Shown here in pieces: positions 30,210 through 38,253 of a stretch of 38,345 bases of DNA. The position numbers were made by a program, and so were the translations under genes. How positions within the stretch are numbered: the first letter of the stretch is position 1; every line of letters begins with the position of its first letter. The notes beneath the pieces are model-generated. The model was not told the DNA's origin and ran no database searches. It worked only from the letters and a program-made list of their open reading frames with translations. The DNA is from a virus, in the IMG/VR virus record IMGVR_UViG_3300042319_000714, positions 1 through 38,345 of that record; one strand, 5' to 3'.

Positions 30210-30446
30210 TTAGTTAGCTTGAATGATGAGTTTGCCTGTGTCCTCTTGGAGCAGGAAGTCCCCGTTCTCCAAGTCTAAAGAGTCGAAGGTGCCGAAGGTG
30301 ATGACGATCTTGTCGCCATCCTCAAGGAAGACAAAGAAGTCGTCCTCCTGGAGCAGGTCGCGCCGGATGATAGGCAGGTCAGCGCCGCCGCCAACCCCAC
30401 CGAGGGCTTGCTGCACGCCGAGTCCTAGGCCTAGTCCGAGACGCAT
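30210..30446 (-). CDS. Small head/tail accessory protein
   Basis: 78 aa from ATG 30446. Starts with a Gly-Leu-rich segment (MRLGLGLGLGVQQALGG), then repeated beta hairpins with the word LLQED at two places (RDLLQEDDFFVFLEDGD; NGDFLLQEDTGKLIIQ), an internal duplication. Small Gly-Leu start proteins with a beta repeat are common before fibre genes. Probably structural. Sits 3 nt before the S74 fibre start. Confidence 0.6.
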   Translation of the reverse strand: MRLGLGLGLGVQQALGGVGGGADLPIIRRDLLQEDDFFVFLEDGDKIVITFGTFDSLDLENGDFLLQEDTGKLIIQAN

Positions 30447-30447
30447 T

Positions 30448-30702
30448 TTAGACCCACTTGCGGTTGTAGGCGATGATCGCCCCGGAGGATACAGCCACCG
30501 AGGTGAAGACGCCCGAGATCGAGTCGCCGGCCTGAATCGTCACGCCGGAAGGGAAGTTGGTGATGTTGGAAGTGACGGCACCGAGGATGGACGTGGCGAC
30601 GGCATGGATCTCCATGTAGTTGCCGGTCACAGTGCCCGCGGAGGCGTCGATGTACCGGCCACCGAATTCGCCGGCCAGTTGGCGGTTTGATCCGACATTC
30701 AT
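30448..30702 (-). CDS. Beta-rich virion protein
   Basis: 84 aa from ATG 30702, ATGA overlap upstream. Beta-strand pattern (TVTGNYMEIHAVATSIL, TSNITNFPSGVTIQAG, ISGVFTSVAVSSGAIIAYN) without signal peptide or catalytic site. Size and place right after the head gene suggest a decoration or head-completion protein. Family not recognised. Confidence 0.55.
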   Translation of the reverse strand: MNVGSNRQLAGEFGGRYIDASAGTVTGNYMEIHAVATSILGAVTSNITNFPSGVTIQAGDSISGVFTSVAVSSGAIIAYNRKWV

Positions 30703-31082
30703 AGGGTGAACTTCTGACTACTGCGTTTTGTGCCACCGCTCCATCCAACCTGCAAGCGTGTAGCCCCGCAGCGCACTCGCACCTCGGGGTTATCCCGCTC
30801 AACCTCTTTCAAAAATTGGGAATCCTTCCAGCAGTCGTACCCATACTTGGTGCCCCAGGCATGGTAGAGAGTGGGGTCGATCCGCATCCGCAGGCGACCG
30901 ATGCCGTCGACGGCGCGGACCTCGCGCTGCGAGTCCTGGGCGATGCGCTTCTGATCAATGCCGGCCTTGACCCAGTCCTTCTGGATGCCGGATTGGAACT
31001 CCTTGATGACGGCGCGGCGCAGTTCGCCGGGCATATCGTCGAGAGCGTTGGCGATGACGGAGGATGCGGAATTGTGGGCCAT
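30699..31082 (-). CDS. Conserved head-region phage protein
   Basis: 127 aa from ATG 31082. Helical N-terminus (ANALDDMPGELRRAVIKE), then MRIDPTLYHAWGTKYGYDCW and QFLKEVERDNPEVRVRCGA. The segment YxAWGxKxGYxCWxDxxF followed by DNPEVRV is known to me from many podovirus-like genomes directly after the capsid gene. Function unproven. Its start lies just beyond a hairpin terminator, so its expression may be lowered relative to capsid. Confidence 0.65.
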   Translation of the reverse strand: MAHNSASSVIANALDDMPGELRRAVIKEFQSGIQKDWVKAGIDQKRIAQDSQREVRAVDGIGRLRMRIDPTLYHAWGTKYGYDCWKDSQFLKEVERDNPEVRVRCGATRLQVGWSGGTKRSSQKFTL

Positions 31083-31123
31083 GAGAAAAGGAAAGAGGGG
31101 GAGGCCCGGGATGGACCTCCCCC
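31083..31123 (-). terminator. Intrinsic terminator after the major capsid gene
   Basis: Read on the minus strand: 8-bp perfect stem GGGGGAGG ... CCTCCCCC (31123-31116 with 31104-31097), 11-nt loop, followed by the pyrimidine tail TCTTTCCTTTTCTC (31096-31083). It lies between the capsid stop (31137) and the next ATG (31082). A leaky terminator or stabilising 3' hairpin at this place lets capsid be made in excess. Confidence 0.8.
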
Positions 31124-31136
31124 GTTGAAACTAAGA

Positions 31137-32198
31137 CTAGCTCGCGCCGTTGAACATACCAAAGCCGCTCGGGTTCTTCACCACGAGACCGGCAATGGCC
31201 TCAACGAGGCGGGCAGGGCCGCCGCCGGCGTCGGGCAGATCCTTGACCTGGGGCAGCTTGGCGTAGCGAACCTCGACCATGTCCATCGGGATCACGTAGC
31301 CCTTGAAGGCCTGGGCGGACAGCGAGGTGCTGTTCTTGCCACCGACAAAGGTCGACGGGTGCAGGATCAAGCGACCGAAGTCTCCCTCGAAGATGTCGAT
31401 AGACGCCTTGAAGGTGTCGGCCGACAGGTCTTGATTGAAGGTGCGGACGCTGGTGGCAGCGATGCTGTTGGCATTGGCAACCTGAATGGCACCCGAGGCC
31501 GTGAGGTTGGTGAACGCACGCTTGAGCGTGGTGCCCAGGATACAATCGTAGTCGCGGAAGGTGCCGGTGGCGCTGTAGATAGCGGTCAGCACGTTCTGGG
31601 CGGTCGCCTCGGTGAATGAAGCGGAGGCCGTGGTGTCGACAGCGCCGGAGGCCGGCAGGAAGGGCGAACCCGAAGCGCACGCGCCGATGTTGGAAGCGTT
31701 GGTGCTGGTCAACCAGTTGCCGAGGGAGCCGGTCAGGTAGGCATTGGTCGAACCGTTGTCGGCCTGGGCGGCCTGGTTGGTGCACATGAAGGTCGACTCC
31801 ATGTCGCGCTTGATCTCAACAAGCTTCTTGGCAATGCCGTTGGCAAGCTCGTCGGTCACACCGGCAACGTCCTGAGTTTCGGCGATGAAACCGATGCGCA
31901 GGTCGCGGCGGAAGGCCTGGCCGTAGTTGTTCAGACGGGTCCGGTTGACCACCGGGTTGGAGGCACTGGCAACGGTCACATCAGTACCGTCGACAACGCC
32001 GGCAAGCACGGGAGCACCGTAATTGTCGACCTGCCAACTGAACTGCATATTGCCGATGTCACGGCCCTTCGGGGCCATGGACACGAACGGGGTCGACTTG
32101 GCGTCGACGATGGCGATGTAGTCCGCCAGATCTTCACGAGCGGACGAGGTGGAAGCGAGCGGCACAGAGCCGCCCTGGTTGGGCTGAAGTAGGGGCAT
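31137..32198 (-). CDS. Major capsid protein (HK97 fold, SU10/DUF5309-like)
   Basis: 353 aa from ATG 32198. N-terminal REDLADYIAIVDAKSTPFVS with DRGxx-type continuation (GRDIGNMQFSWQVDNYG), then RRDLRIGFIAETQDVAGV, a helix (KKLVEIKRDMESTFMC), GTTLKRAFTNL and a C-terminal beta domain (LILHPSTFVGGKN, IPMDMVEVRYAKL). This arrangement fits the SU10 MCP family. Position after scaffold and before a terminator supports the call. No protease gene is apparent, so the scaffold is likely removed without a dedicated protease. Confidence 0.85.
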   Translation of the reverse strand: MPLLQPNQGGSVPLASTSSAREDLADYIAIVDAKSTPFVSMAPKGRDIGNMQFSWQVDNYGAPVLAGVVDGTDVTVASASNPVVNRTRLNNYGQAFRRDLRIGFIAETQDVAGVTDELANGIAKKLVEIKRDMESTFMCTNQAAQADNGSTNAYLTGSLGNWLTSTNASNIGACASGSPFLPASGAVDTTASASFTEATAQNVLTAIYSATGTFRDYDCILGTTLKRAFTNLTASGAIQVANANSIAATSVRTFNQDLSADTFKASIDIFEGDFGRLILHPSTFVGGKNSTSLSAQAFKGYVIPMDMVEVRYAKLPQVKDLPDAGGGPARLVEAIAGLVVKNPSGFGMFNGAS

Positions 32199-32201
32199 GG
32201 T

Positions 32202-33212
32202 TTAGAGCATCCTTTTGAGTACTTGGGCTAATTCGGTGGTCGTCCCGGACTTTCGGAACTGCGACTTGGCGTTGTCCAGGCCGACCTTGGCCGCATCCTT
32301 CTTTGCAGGGATTGCGGTCGGTCGACCGGGCTGACTGGGTGCCTTGGCCAGTGGGCGGGTGGCAGATGGCTTGCCCTTGGCGGACTCCTTCTCCAGGCGC
32401 AGCTTGCGCCCGGCAATGAAGTCACCGACCAGCACTTGGTACTCCGGCAGTGAGGCAATCTGCGGCAGTTGCCGCAGGACGGCCTGCGCCTCGGTGTACT
32501 CGGTAGCTGAACGGTCTTTCCACCATGGGTAGAGCGTCTCGGCGATGGGCTTGATCTGCTGGTAGTTCTGCAGGAAGCGGGCGCGGTTTGGTATGTGCAG
32601 GTCGATGGCGTCTTCTACACGCCGCTTGATCTGCTTCACGTCCTCCGCGCTGTACTCCTTGCCCTCTACTTCGCAGCCGTCGATGTTGTCCTCGCACCAC
32701 CGCTTCAGATTCCGGGCCTTGCTCCACTCATCGTTGAGCTTCGACACTTCCCAGACATCGGCAAACGGGTCTGCAGCGGACTGCACCGCGGTCGGCCTGT
32801 CGTTGGTCTGCTCCAGCTTGGTCTTGGTGTCGTTGAGCTCCCGCTCGAGCGCCTCGGCTTTCTCCAGCGCCTCTTTCTTCTGGCGCGTGAGCTTGTCGAT
32901 GCGTTTGCGGTAGCCCAGCGAATCCTCGTCGCTGTTCTCTTCGGTCTCGGAAAGAACATCCTGCTCAGGCGACTCGGCCTGGGCGTCCGTTTGTTCTGCG
33001 GTCGGCTCCGCATCCTCGGCCTGATCGTCCACGGAAGTGGCTTCCGGCTCCGGCACTTGTCGCTCGACGGCTGATGCCTTCTCTTCCTCCCCGCTGAATC
33101 GTGTCTTCAGTAGCTTCGCCAACGCCGATTCGTCGAACTGCATCGGGTTGATTGGGGGCTGTGCCGTGTTTTGGGCAGGTTTCGCTTCCTGTGTATTCGT
33201 CGGGATGTCCAT
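32202..33212 (-). CDS. Scaffolding protein
   Basis: 336 aa from ATG 33212. Disordered acidic N-terminus (Glu/Asp/Gln-rich, 45-95), a long coiled coil (about 100-150, KRIDKLTRQKKEALEKAEAL, ERELNDTKTKLEQ), helical middle (DVKQIKRRVEDAIDLHI) and a basic C-terminal capsid-binding helix (KSQFRKSGTTTELAQVLKRM). This is the classic scaffold layout, and it lies directly upstream of the major capsid gene with a 3-nt gap. It should guide procapsid assembly and exit on DNA packaging. Confidence 0.8.
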   Translation of the reverse strand: MDIPTNTQEAKPAQNTAQPPINPMQFDESALAKLLKTRFSGEEEKASAVERQVPEPEATSVDDQAEDAEPTAEQTDAQAESPEQDVLSETEENSDEDSLGYRKRIDKLTRQKKEALEKAEALERELNDTKTKLEQTNDRPTAVQSAADPFADVWEVSKLNDEWSKARNLKRWCEDNIDGCEVEGKEYSAEDVKQIKRRVEDAIDLHIPNRARFLQNYQQIKPIAETLYPWWKDRSATEYTEAQAVLRQLPQIASLPEYQVLVGDFIAGRKLRLEKESAKGKPSATRPLAKAPSQPGRPTAIPAKKDAAKVGLDNAKSQFRKSGTTTELAQVLKRML

Positions 33213-33291
33213 GCTTTTAGACCCTGCAAGCCGGGTATGCTGCGCCAGGGTTGTTTAAGGCCAACCAAGAAGCCGTTGTTTGAGTGAGAGC

Positions 33292-33534
33292 CTAGAACTG
33301 ACCGGAAGTCAATCCCCTCCCATTTCTTAACGCACTGATTTGTGCGATGAGATCCTTGATCGCGGCTGCCCGGCCTGAGTTGTAGGCACGGTCCTCCGCG
33401 GAAAGTGATGGGAGGAGGGCGTTGAGCACCTCGTCCCGCAGCGTGTCGTCGATGAGTTGGCCCATGGCCTTGAGCACCGGGTGCTCCTCGGACACGGAGA
33501 GGGCCTCCGAGAGTTGTTCGTCGGTCAGTTTCAT
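33292..33534 (-). CDS. Small head-region protein
   Basis: 80 aa from ATG 33534, overlapping the portal stop by 4 nt. Helical and acidic (LTDEQLSEALSVSEEHPVLK, IDDTLRDEVLNALL, IKDLIAQISALRN). Small helical genes between portal and scaffold are common in podovirus-like genomes, but their role is not clear. A 79-bp gap (33213-33291) with no gene separates it from scaffold. Confidence 0.65.
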   Translation of the reverse strand: MKLTDEQLSEALSVSEEHPVLKAMGQLIDDTLRDEVLNALLPSLSAEDRAYNSGRAAAIKDLIAQISALRNGRGLTSGQF

Positions 33535-35618
33535 TGGACTCCAAGGCGGCCGGTGATGGCGTTCTGCTGCTGTTGGACGCTGAACTGCAGGTTCTCAATG
33601 TACTTCTGCAGGTTGGCCTGAAAGAGCGGGTCCTGCTGGAGCTGGGCCTTATATTTCGGGTTGGATTGCAGGACCTGTTGGCTGAATTGCAGGCGCATGG
33701 GTGCGGTGGGGTCGTTCTCCCGGAGCTGGGGAGGATTGCCGAGCGACATGAGCGCGATCTCGTCGTTGGTCTCGTTGAACATCTTCTGCGCGGCCGGTCC
33801 CTGCTGCATGACCAGCTCGCTCGCGAGGTTGGGGTCGATGGCCCGGAGGGCGACACTGATGAGCTTGGCGCGGTCGATGACGCCGGCGGTGTCGAGGGGC
33901 AGAACGAGGGTGCTGATGGCCTTGAGCTTCTCGGTCACGAGGTCGGTGGACAGCTCGCGGATGTCGAATTTGAGCATCACGTCGAAGTCCTGAATGTCGG
34001 GAGGCAGCGGGGTGGCCGAGGCTGTGATGCGCTGGATCTCGGCGGGGCCGACGTACTGGAGCGTGAGGGATAGGACCTGGCGGAAGGCCTCGGTCCAGCC
34101 GTGCAGCCAGTTGTTGATCAGGCGCTGCTGGCGCATCTGGGTGATGACCGGCGGGACCTTCTCGGTCGGGCGGCCGAAGTAGCGGTCGGTCTGGGCCTCG
34201 ATGGCCGCAATTAGTTGGAAGGCAACACCGGGCTCGCGGGCGGGCGGTGCCAGGAAGCCGATCTCGCCGCGGCGAAGGACAGGGATCTGGATGGCGGGGC
34301 CGATCTTCAGGTTGCCGCCGCGGGTTTTGGGGACCTCGATGGGCGGGAGCGTGGCGAGGGACGTGTAGTCGAAGATGGAGTCGCGCTGGGCCTTGACCTC
34401 GTGCTGCCAAGTGGAACAGACCTCGGGCACGCCGCGGCTCTCGGTGATCTGGCGGTGGATGAGCTCGGAGCGCCAGATAACAAAAGGATACTGGCCGTGC
34501 GTGTAGTCCAGTAGGTCGAAGTAGCCCCACTTGTCGCCGACCTGGGGGCTGAAGACGGTGTAGAACACGCCCGGGATACCGTCGGAGTCGATTGACTTTT
34601 GGTAGGCGTAGACCACTTCAATCAGGTTTTCGCGGTCGAGGATGGAGTTCTCGGCAAGGCCGACGGCTGCGTAGGTGTAGGCGGAGTAGTCCGAGAAACG
34701 GCCCATCGTGTTGATGGCTTCCTGCGCCCACTCGGCGTCCCAGTCCTCGGTCTCGACCTTGTTCAGGAGTTGGGCCTCGGTCATGTAGTAGCGGCGGAAG
34801 ACAACCCGGGCGGACTGGATGTCGGTGGTCTCGGGCGGGAAGACCAGCTCGTCGTAGGGTGCCAGAGCAGCGACCATGGGCTTATTGCTGACCATGGTGG
34901 GGATGGGGAAGTCGCACTCGCCCTCGGTGCGCAGGTCGCGGATGGCCTTGAGCGCCCGGCGCTTGCGCAGGTTGGGGAAGGCAGCGAGCAGGAGTTCCGC
35001 GGATTGGTCGTCGGCCTCGGGGTTGGCGATGAGATTGGGCAGGTCGGCCAGGATGGAGCCCTCGGGCGACTGGGCTGCCAAGGCCATGATCTGGTCCATG
35101 GTCAGGTACTGCTCCTTCTGACCCATCTCCTGCTGCCAGGTGACGTGGACGCCGGCCCAGCCGTAGGTCCAGAGGTACTGCGAGAGCAATTCGACCTCAC
35201 GGGTCAGGTCGTTGTACATCCGGGAGTTGACCGTCCAGTCCATCAGGTTGTGCGCGGTGACCGCCTGGTCGAGCTGGCTGATGTTGGTGGGCGACACGCG
35301 GAGCATCGAGCGCCAGAAGGAGGTGGAACAGAGGTCGACGAGGCCGTTGATCACCTCGTCGGCCAGCGGGATGCGCGTGTCGGAGGCACCGTCCCATGGG
35401 AAGGCCGGCTTGTTGCGGTTGGCATCGTTGTTCTTCTTGCCGTCGTCGGTCTGCCCAGGCCAGCGGCAGTAGCGCACGTTCTCGGCATTCTCGACCCGGG
35501 CGAAGACGCCGTAGTCGGTGGCCGAGCGCCGCAGCTCCTCGGTCAATGCCGGTACATTGGGCTCGTCGCCGACCCGTGCCATCACGTCGGTCGCCGTCTT
35601 GTATGAATCGCCTTGCAT
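33531..35618 (-). CDS. Portal protein
   Basis: About 695 aa from ATG 35618 (MQGDSYKTATDVMARVG); a TTG further upstream (35654) is open but Arg-rich and overlaps the terminase stop. Typical portal segments: FPWDGASDTRIPLADEVING, WTYGWAGVHVTWQQEMG, AYQKSIDSDGIPGVFYTVF, GQYPFVIWRSELIHRQITES, YTSLATLPPIEVPKTRGG, and a Gln-rich C-terminal helix (QYIENLQFSVQQQQNA-like end). Length suits large podovirus-type portals with a C-terminal barrel. Forms the DNA entry vertex and holds the terminase and tail. Confidence 0.85.
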   Translation of the reverse strand: MQGDSYKTATDVMARVGDEPNVPALTEELRRSATDYGVFARVENAENVRYCRWPGQTDDGKKNNDANRNKPAFPWDGASDTRIPLADEVINGLVDLCSTSFWRSMLRVSPTNISQLDQAVTAHNLMDWTVNSRMYNDLTREVELLSQYLWTYGWAGVHVTWQQEMGQKEQYLTMDQIMALAAQSPEGSILADLPNLIANPEADDQSAELLLAAFPNLRKRRALKAIRDLRTEGECDFPIPTMVSNKPMVAALAPYDELVFPPETTDIQSARVVFRRYYMTEAQLLNKVETEDWDAEWAQEAINTMGRFSDYSAYTYAAVGLAENSILDRENLIEVVYAYQKSIDSDGIPGVFYTVFSPQVGDKWGYFDLLDYTHGQYPFVIWRSELIHRQITESRGVPEVCSTWQHEVKAQRDSIFDYTSLATLPPIEVPKTRGGNLKIGPAIQIPVLRRGEIGFLAPPAREPGVAFQLIAAIEAQTDRYFGRPTEKVPPVITQMRQQRLINNWLHGWTEAFRQVLSLTLQYVGPAEIQRITASATPLPPDIQDFDVMLKFDIRELSTDLVTEKLKAISTLVLPLDTAGVIDRAKLISVALRAIDPNLASELVMQQGPAAQKMFNETNDEIALMSLGNPPQLRENDPTAPMRLQFSQQVLQSNPKYKAQLQQDPLFQANLQKYIENLQFSVQQQQNAITGRLGVQ

Positions 35619-35629
35619 ATCGTGTTGCT

Positions 35630-37336
35630 TTAGTATCCGCCGCCGCCGCGACAATCAAAGCCCCCGCGGCCTACGAACGCAAGACTTGAGACCAAAAGCA
35701 TCCCCAGGCAGTCGATGGGATCTTTAGTGCAGCCCTTCTGCCCGTCGCGGCCGGTGTGCTCGGAGAGTGCGTAGGTAAGGTTGGTGCAGGTGTCGGTGAT
35801 GTAGAGCGAGGGCTCGTTGAGCGCGGTGAGGGGCTGGGTGGCGTCGTAGGAGAGGAGCGAGTTGATGGCACTGGTGCGCTGGTCGACGGGCACGCCGGGT
35901 GCGGGAATGAAGGCCATGCCATCGTCGGTGGGGTCGTCGGATTCGGCCAGGAGGTCGATAAGGGTCGTGCCGCCGGCCTCGGAGAGCGCGGGAGAACCTC
36001 CGGCCTTGGGGTCGATCAGGCGCATAACGGGCTCGCCGTAGCCGAGTTCTGACTCGATCTGGCGGAAGAGTTTGCGGTACTCGGAGATGGAACGGCCGGC
36101 GTCTAGGGTTTGGGCGGGACCGAACTTGCCGTCGGGCTTTTCGGAGGGCAGCGCCCACTCGCCGTAGTTGCTGAAGTCCGGGAATTCGCGGACAACGATG
36201 CGTTTGCCGTCTTCGTACACTAGGAGCCACAGGCAGAACCAATTGCGGGCTCCGGCAGGGTCGCAGACCATGTACAGGGTGCCTCCGGGTGGCACCTTGG
36301 AGGCCGGGATGCAGTGGATATCGGGGCGGAAACGGGCGAAGGCCTTGCCGATGTTGTCCGAGGCCCAGCCGTAGGCCCGGGTCAGGATCTGGCCCATGGG
36401 CGAGGTGACCAGCTTGGACTTCATCTCGTCGAAGGGGTTGTACGGGTTGTCTTCCGAGAAGAAGAACACGGTGCGCCGGTTGGTCTGGGGCTGCACCATG
36501 GTGCGGGCGGACTTACCCATGGGCCAGGTGGGCAGGGCCTGCTTGCCTTTGATGAGCTCGGCGTCGTCAAAGCGGGTGATTGCGGAGCCGGCGGTGAACT
36601 CCTTGTAGACACTGGCGACGCCTTCGAGGGGAGTCTGGGTCACGAGGAGCTTGCCGCGGCGGGTGATCAGGCGGTAGCGCAGTGTGTCCACCCAGGATTG
36701 GGGCACGAGCTCGTCGCACCAGATCATGTCGGCCTCGCGGCCCTCAATGGTGTTCTCGCTCTGCGTGTAGTTCAGGAAGTCGCAGCGGGAGCCGTTGGGT
36801 AGGATGAATGAGCCGTCGGTGAAGCCATTTTTGCGGCTGTAGTTCAGGTAGTGGATACGGCCCTTCTTGGTGGCCCGAAGTGCGACGGGCAGGTAGTTGT
36901 AGATCGCGGGCTGTTGCACGGTGACCGAGGTGGCGTGGGAGGTGTGGCAGCAGAGAACCGATGCGTTCTCCTTCTCGAGGAGGGTTTGAACCACGCGGCG
37001 GGCGGCCCAGAGGGTTTTACCGGCGCGGTTGCCGCCGGAGATTAAGAGCTCCTGGGTGAGCAAATACTCGGTGTTGGCGATCTCCCAGTGGTCCGGGATG
37101 TAGCCGTAGGTGTAGGGGTCGGCCTTCTCGAGCAGCACGAGCTGGGTGCGCTTCTGCTTGAGCTCGAGGGCGCGGGGGTGCGAGGCGTCGACCTTGGGGA
37201 TGACGGGGTGCTGCGGTTGCTCGTTCCACCAAGCGGTGTTGCAGGCCTCGGTGCAGAAGCGTTTCTGCTTGGGGCCTTCGCGCTGCTTGATAATCTCGAA
37301 GGGCTTGGAGCAGGTGAGGCAGAGTGGTTGGCTCAT
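35630..37336 (-). CDS. terL: Terminase large subunit with N-terminal zinc finger
   Basis: 568 aa. N-terminal Cys cluster LCLTCSKPFE ... RFCTEACNTAWW (residues 5-37) looks like a zinc finger, unusual in terminases. ATPase domain: Walker A GGNRAGKT (Lys107) and Walker B MIWCDE (Asp208-Glu209), then a coupling motif (VTQTPLEG). Nuclease domain: YMVCDPAGARNWFCLWLLV (first Asp) and RLIDPKAGGSPAL (later Asp). Start ATG 37336 follows a leader of about 300 bp. It cuts concatemers and pumps DNA into the procapsid with the small subunit encoded upstream. Confidence 0.92.
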   Translation of the reverse strand: MSQPLCLTCSKPFEIIKQREGPKQKRFCTEACNTAWWNEQPQHPVIPKVDASHPRALELKQKRTQLVLLEKADPYTYGYIPDHWEIANTEYLLTQELLISGGNRAGKTLWAARRVVQTLLEKENASVLCCHTSHATSVTVQQPAIYNYLPVALRATKKGRIHYLNYSRKNGFTDGSFILPNGSRCDFLNYTQSENTIEGREADMIWCDELVPQSWVDTLRYRLITRRGKLLVTQTPLEGVASVYKEFTAGSAITRFDDAELIKGKQALPTWPMGKSARTMVQPQTNRRTVFFFSEDNPYNPFDEMKSKLVTSPMGQILTRAYGWASDNIGKAFARFRPDIHCIPASKVPPGGTLYMVCDPAGARNWFCLWLLVYEDGKRIVVREFPDFSNYGEWALPSEKPDGKFGPAQTLDAGRSISEYRKLFRQIESELGYGEPVMRLIDPKAGGSPALSEAGGTTLIDLLAESDDPTDDGMAFIPAPGVPVDQRTSAINSLLSYDATQPLTALNEPSLYITDTCTNLTYALSEHTGRDGQKGCTKDPIDCLGMLLVSSLAFVGRGGFDCRGGGGY

Positions 37337-37632
37337 TTATCAATATTTTTCGTTTTAGAGAACCCGTCGACTTTTACCGTCGCCGCGGATTGCCCGACCC
37401 CCTCCCCCGGGGGCCCGGGCGGCCTGGTGTCTGCCTTGTGTAACGGGGTAGGACACTGGGTCTGCCGAGTGGGGCAAAAGTGCGTTTCGATCAATGTTTG
37501 CAGGGGTTTGCTGCGTGTTTGCGTTGCGAAGTGAATATAACTGCTATTGTGCAAGAAAACGCTGAAACAGGCCTGAAGTCGTGGTTTTCGATGACGCTTC
37601 CGCGGTAGGGGTAGGACATTTTGGGCCACTAC
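37337..37632 (-). promoter_or_regulatory. Leader of the late block (between small and large terminase)
   Basis: 296 bp without a convincing gene. It holds the 16-mer CAATGTTTGCAGGGGT (37492-37507) shared with the early leader; three GTTTGC words at 37496, 37506 and 37517, spaced 10 and 11 bp; GGGGTAGGACA twice (37445-37455 and 37608-37618); and a G+C-rich imperfect inverted repeat at 37392-37420. A GTG-started 98-codon frame (37333-37629) ends with an ATGA overlap on the terminase, but its product is Pro/Thr/Arg-rich and not protein-like. Likely a late promoter and/or packaging recognition region. A TATATT word near 37540 has no fitting -35. Confidence 0.5.
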
Positions 37633-38253
37633 CTAAACCAGGTCGGGCGTCTGCTCGTCGTTCACGGGGGTTACATTGCGCTCTTTCAGGTCCTTCATGA
37701 GGTCGCGGTGGCTGACACTGGCTGTCATGGCTAGGTGAATTGAGGTAGGCTGACCCTTAATAACAGAAAGTTTGTCGGTTAGCACAGCGACCGCTACGGG
37801 TAAGCCCCTATCATCTATCAAGTTAATAGAGGATTCAGCTAGTCGCTTGGTGCCCTTCCAGATTGCAACCTCCAAAAACCCGGTCACGTCTTTCCGCCAG
37901 TCCTCCTCGTTTTCTGGATAGTCTACCGGGACCTTAACTCCTCGGATCAGCTTAAACGTAGTGGTGGGGCCAAGTCCGGTCTCTTCCGCAATCTTATCAA
38001 TCGACTTGTTCTCCAGGATACCAGCGACGACAGCGTCTGCTTTCTCTTGGGTCAGCTTGTTGTTGAAGTGTTGGCCGGGGTGGTGTGTTTTGACGTACCC
38101 AAGCTCTTTGACTGCGTTGAAGACCTTCTCCTGCGTTGCCTGGGGGATCTCGGTGTTACCTGACAGCACTCGCTGCGTGTACAGGTAATTGACTCCAGCG
38201 GCCTTGGCGACGTCCTCGAGACTCGGCCTCTTCTTTGGTTTCTCACCCGGCAT
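37633..38253 (-). CDS. terS: Small terminase subunit candidate with LacI-type HTH
   Basis: 206 aa from ATG 38253 (a TTG three codons earlier is possible). Residues about 10-50 are a LacI-family headpiece: SLEDVAKAAGVNYLYTQRVL, then EIPQATQEKVFNAVKELGYV. A second HTH follows (KSIDKIAEETGLGPTTTFKL). The C-terminal part (LPVAVAVLTDKLSVIKGQPT) resembles, from memory, the helical end of phage small-terminase/HTH proteins. It sits directly before the leader and terL, the usual place for terS. No LacI sugar-binding domain is present. It could be a regulator instead, or do both jobs by binding repeats in the leader. Its start overlaps the glycosyltransferase end across the circle junction. Confidence 0.6.
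   Translation of the reverse strand: MPGEKPKKRPSLEDVAKAAGVNYLYTQRVLSGNTEIPQATQEKVFNAVKELGYVKTHHPGQHFNNKLTQEKADAVVAGILENKSIDKIAEETGLGPTTTFKLIRGVKVPVDYPENEEDWRKDVTGFLEVAIWKGTKRLAESSINLIDDRGLPVAVAVLTDKLSVIKGQPTSIHLAMTASVSHRDLMKDLKERNVTPVNDEQTPDLV

Noticed and set aside
37500-37560. Sigma70 promoter around TATATT in the terminase leader
   Set aside because: The only -35-like word (TTGCAC) is about 9 nt from TATATT, far too close; no other hexamer fits at 16-18 nt.
37333-37629. 98-codon GTG-started frame before terL with ATGA overlap
   Set aside because: Product is Pro/Thr/Arg/His-rich without predicted structure and covers the leader's repeats. Listed as a possibility in the leader entry but not called.
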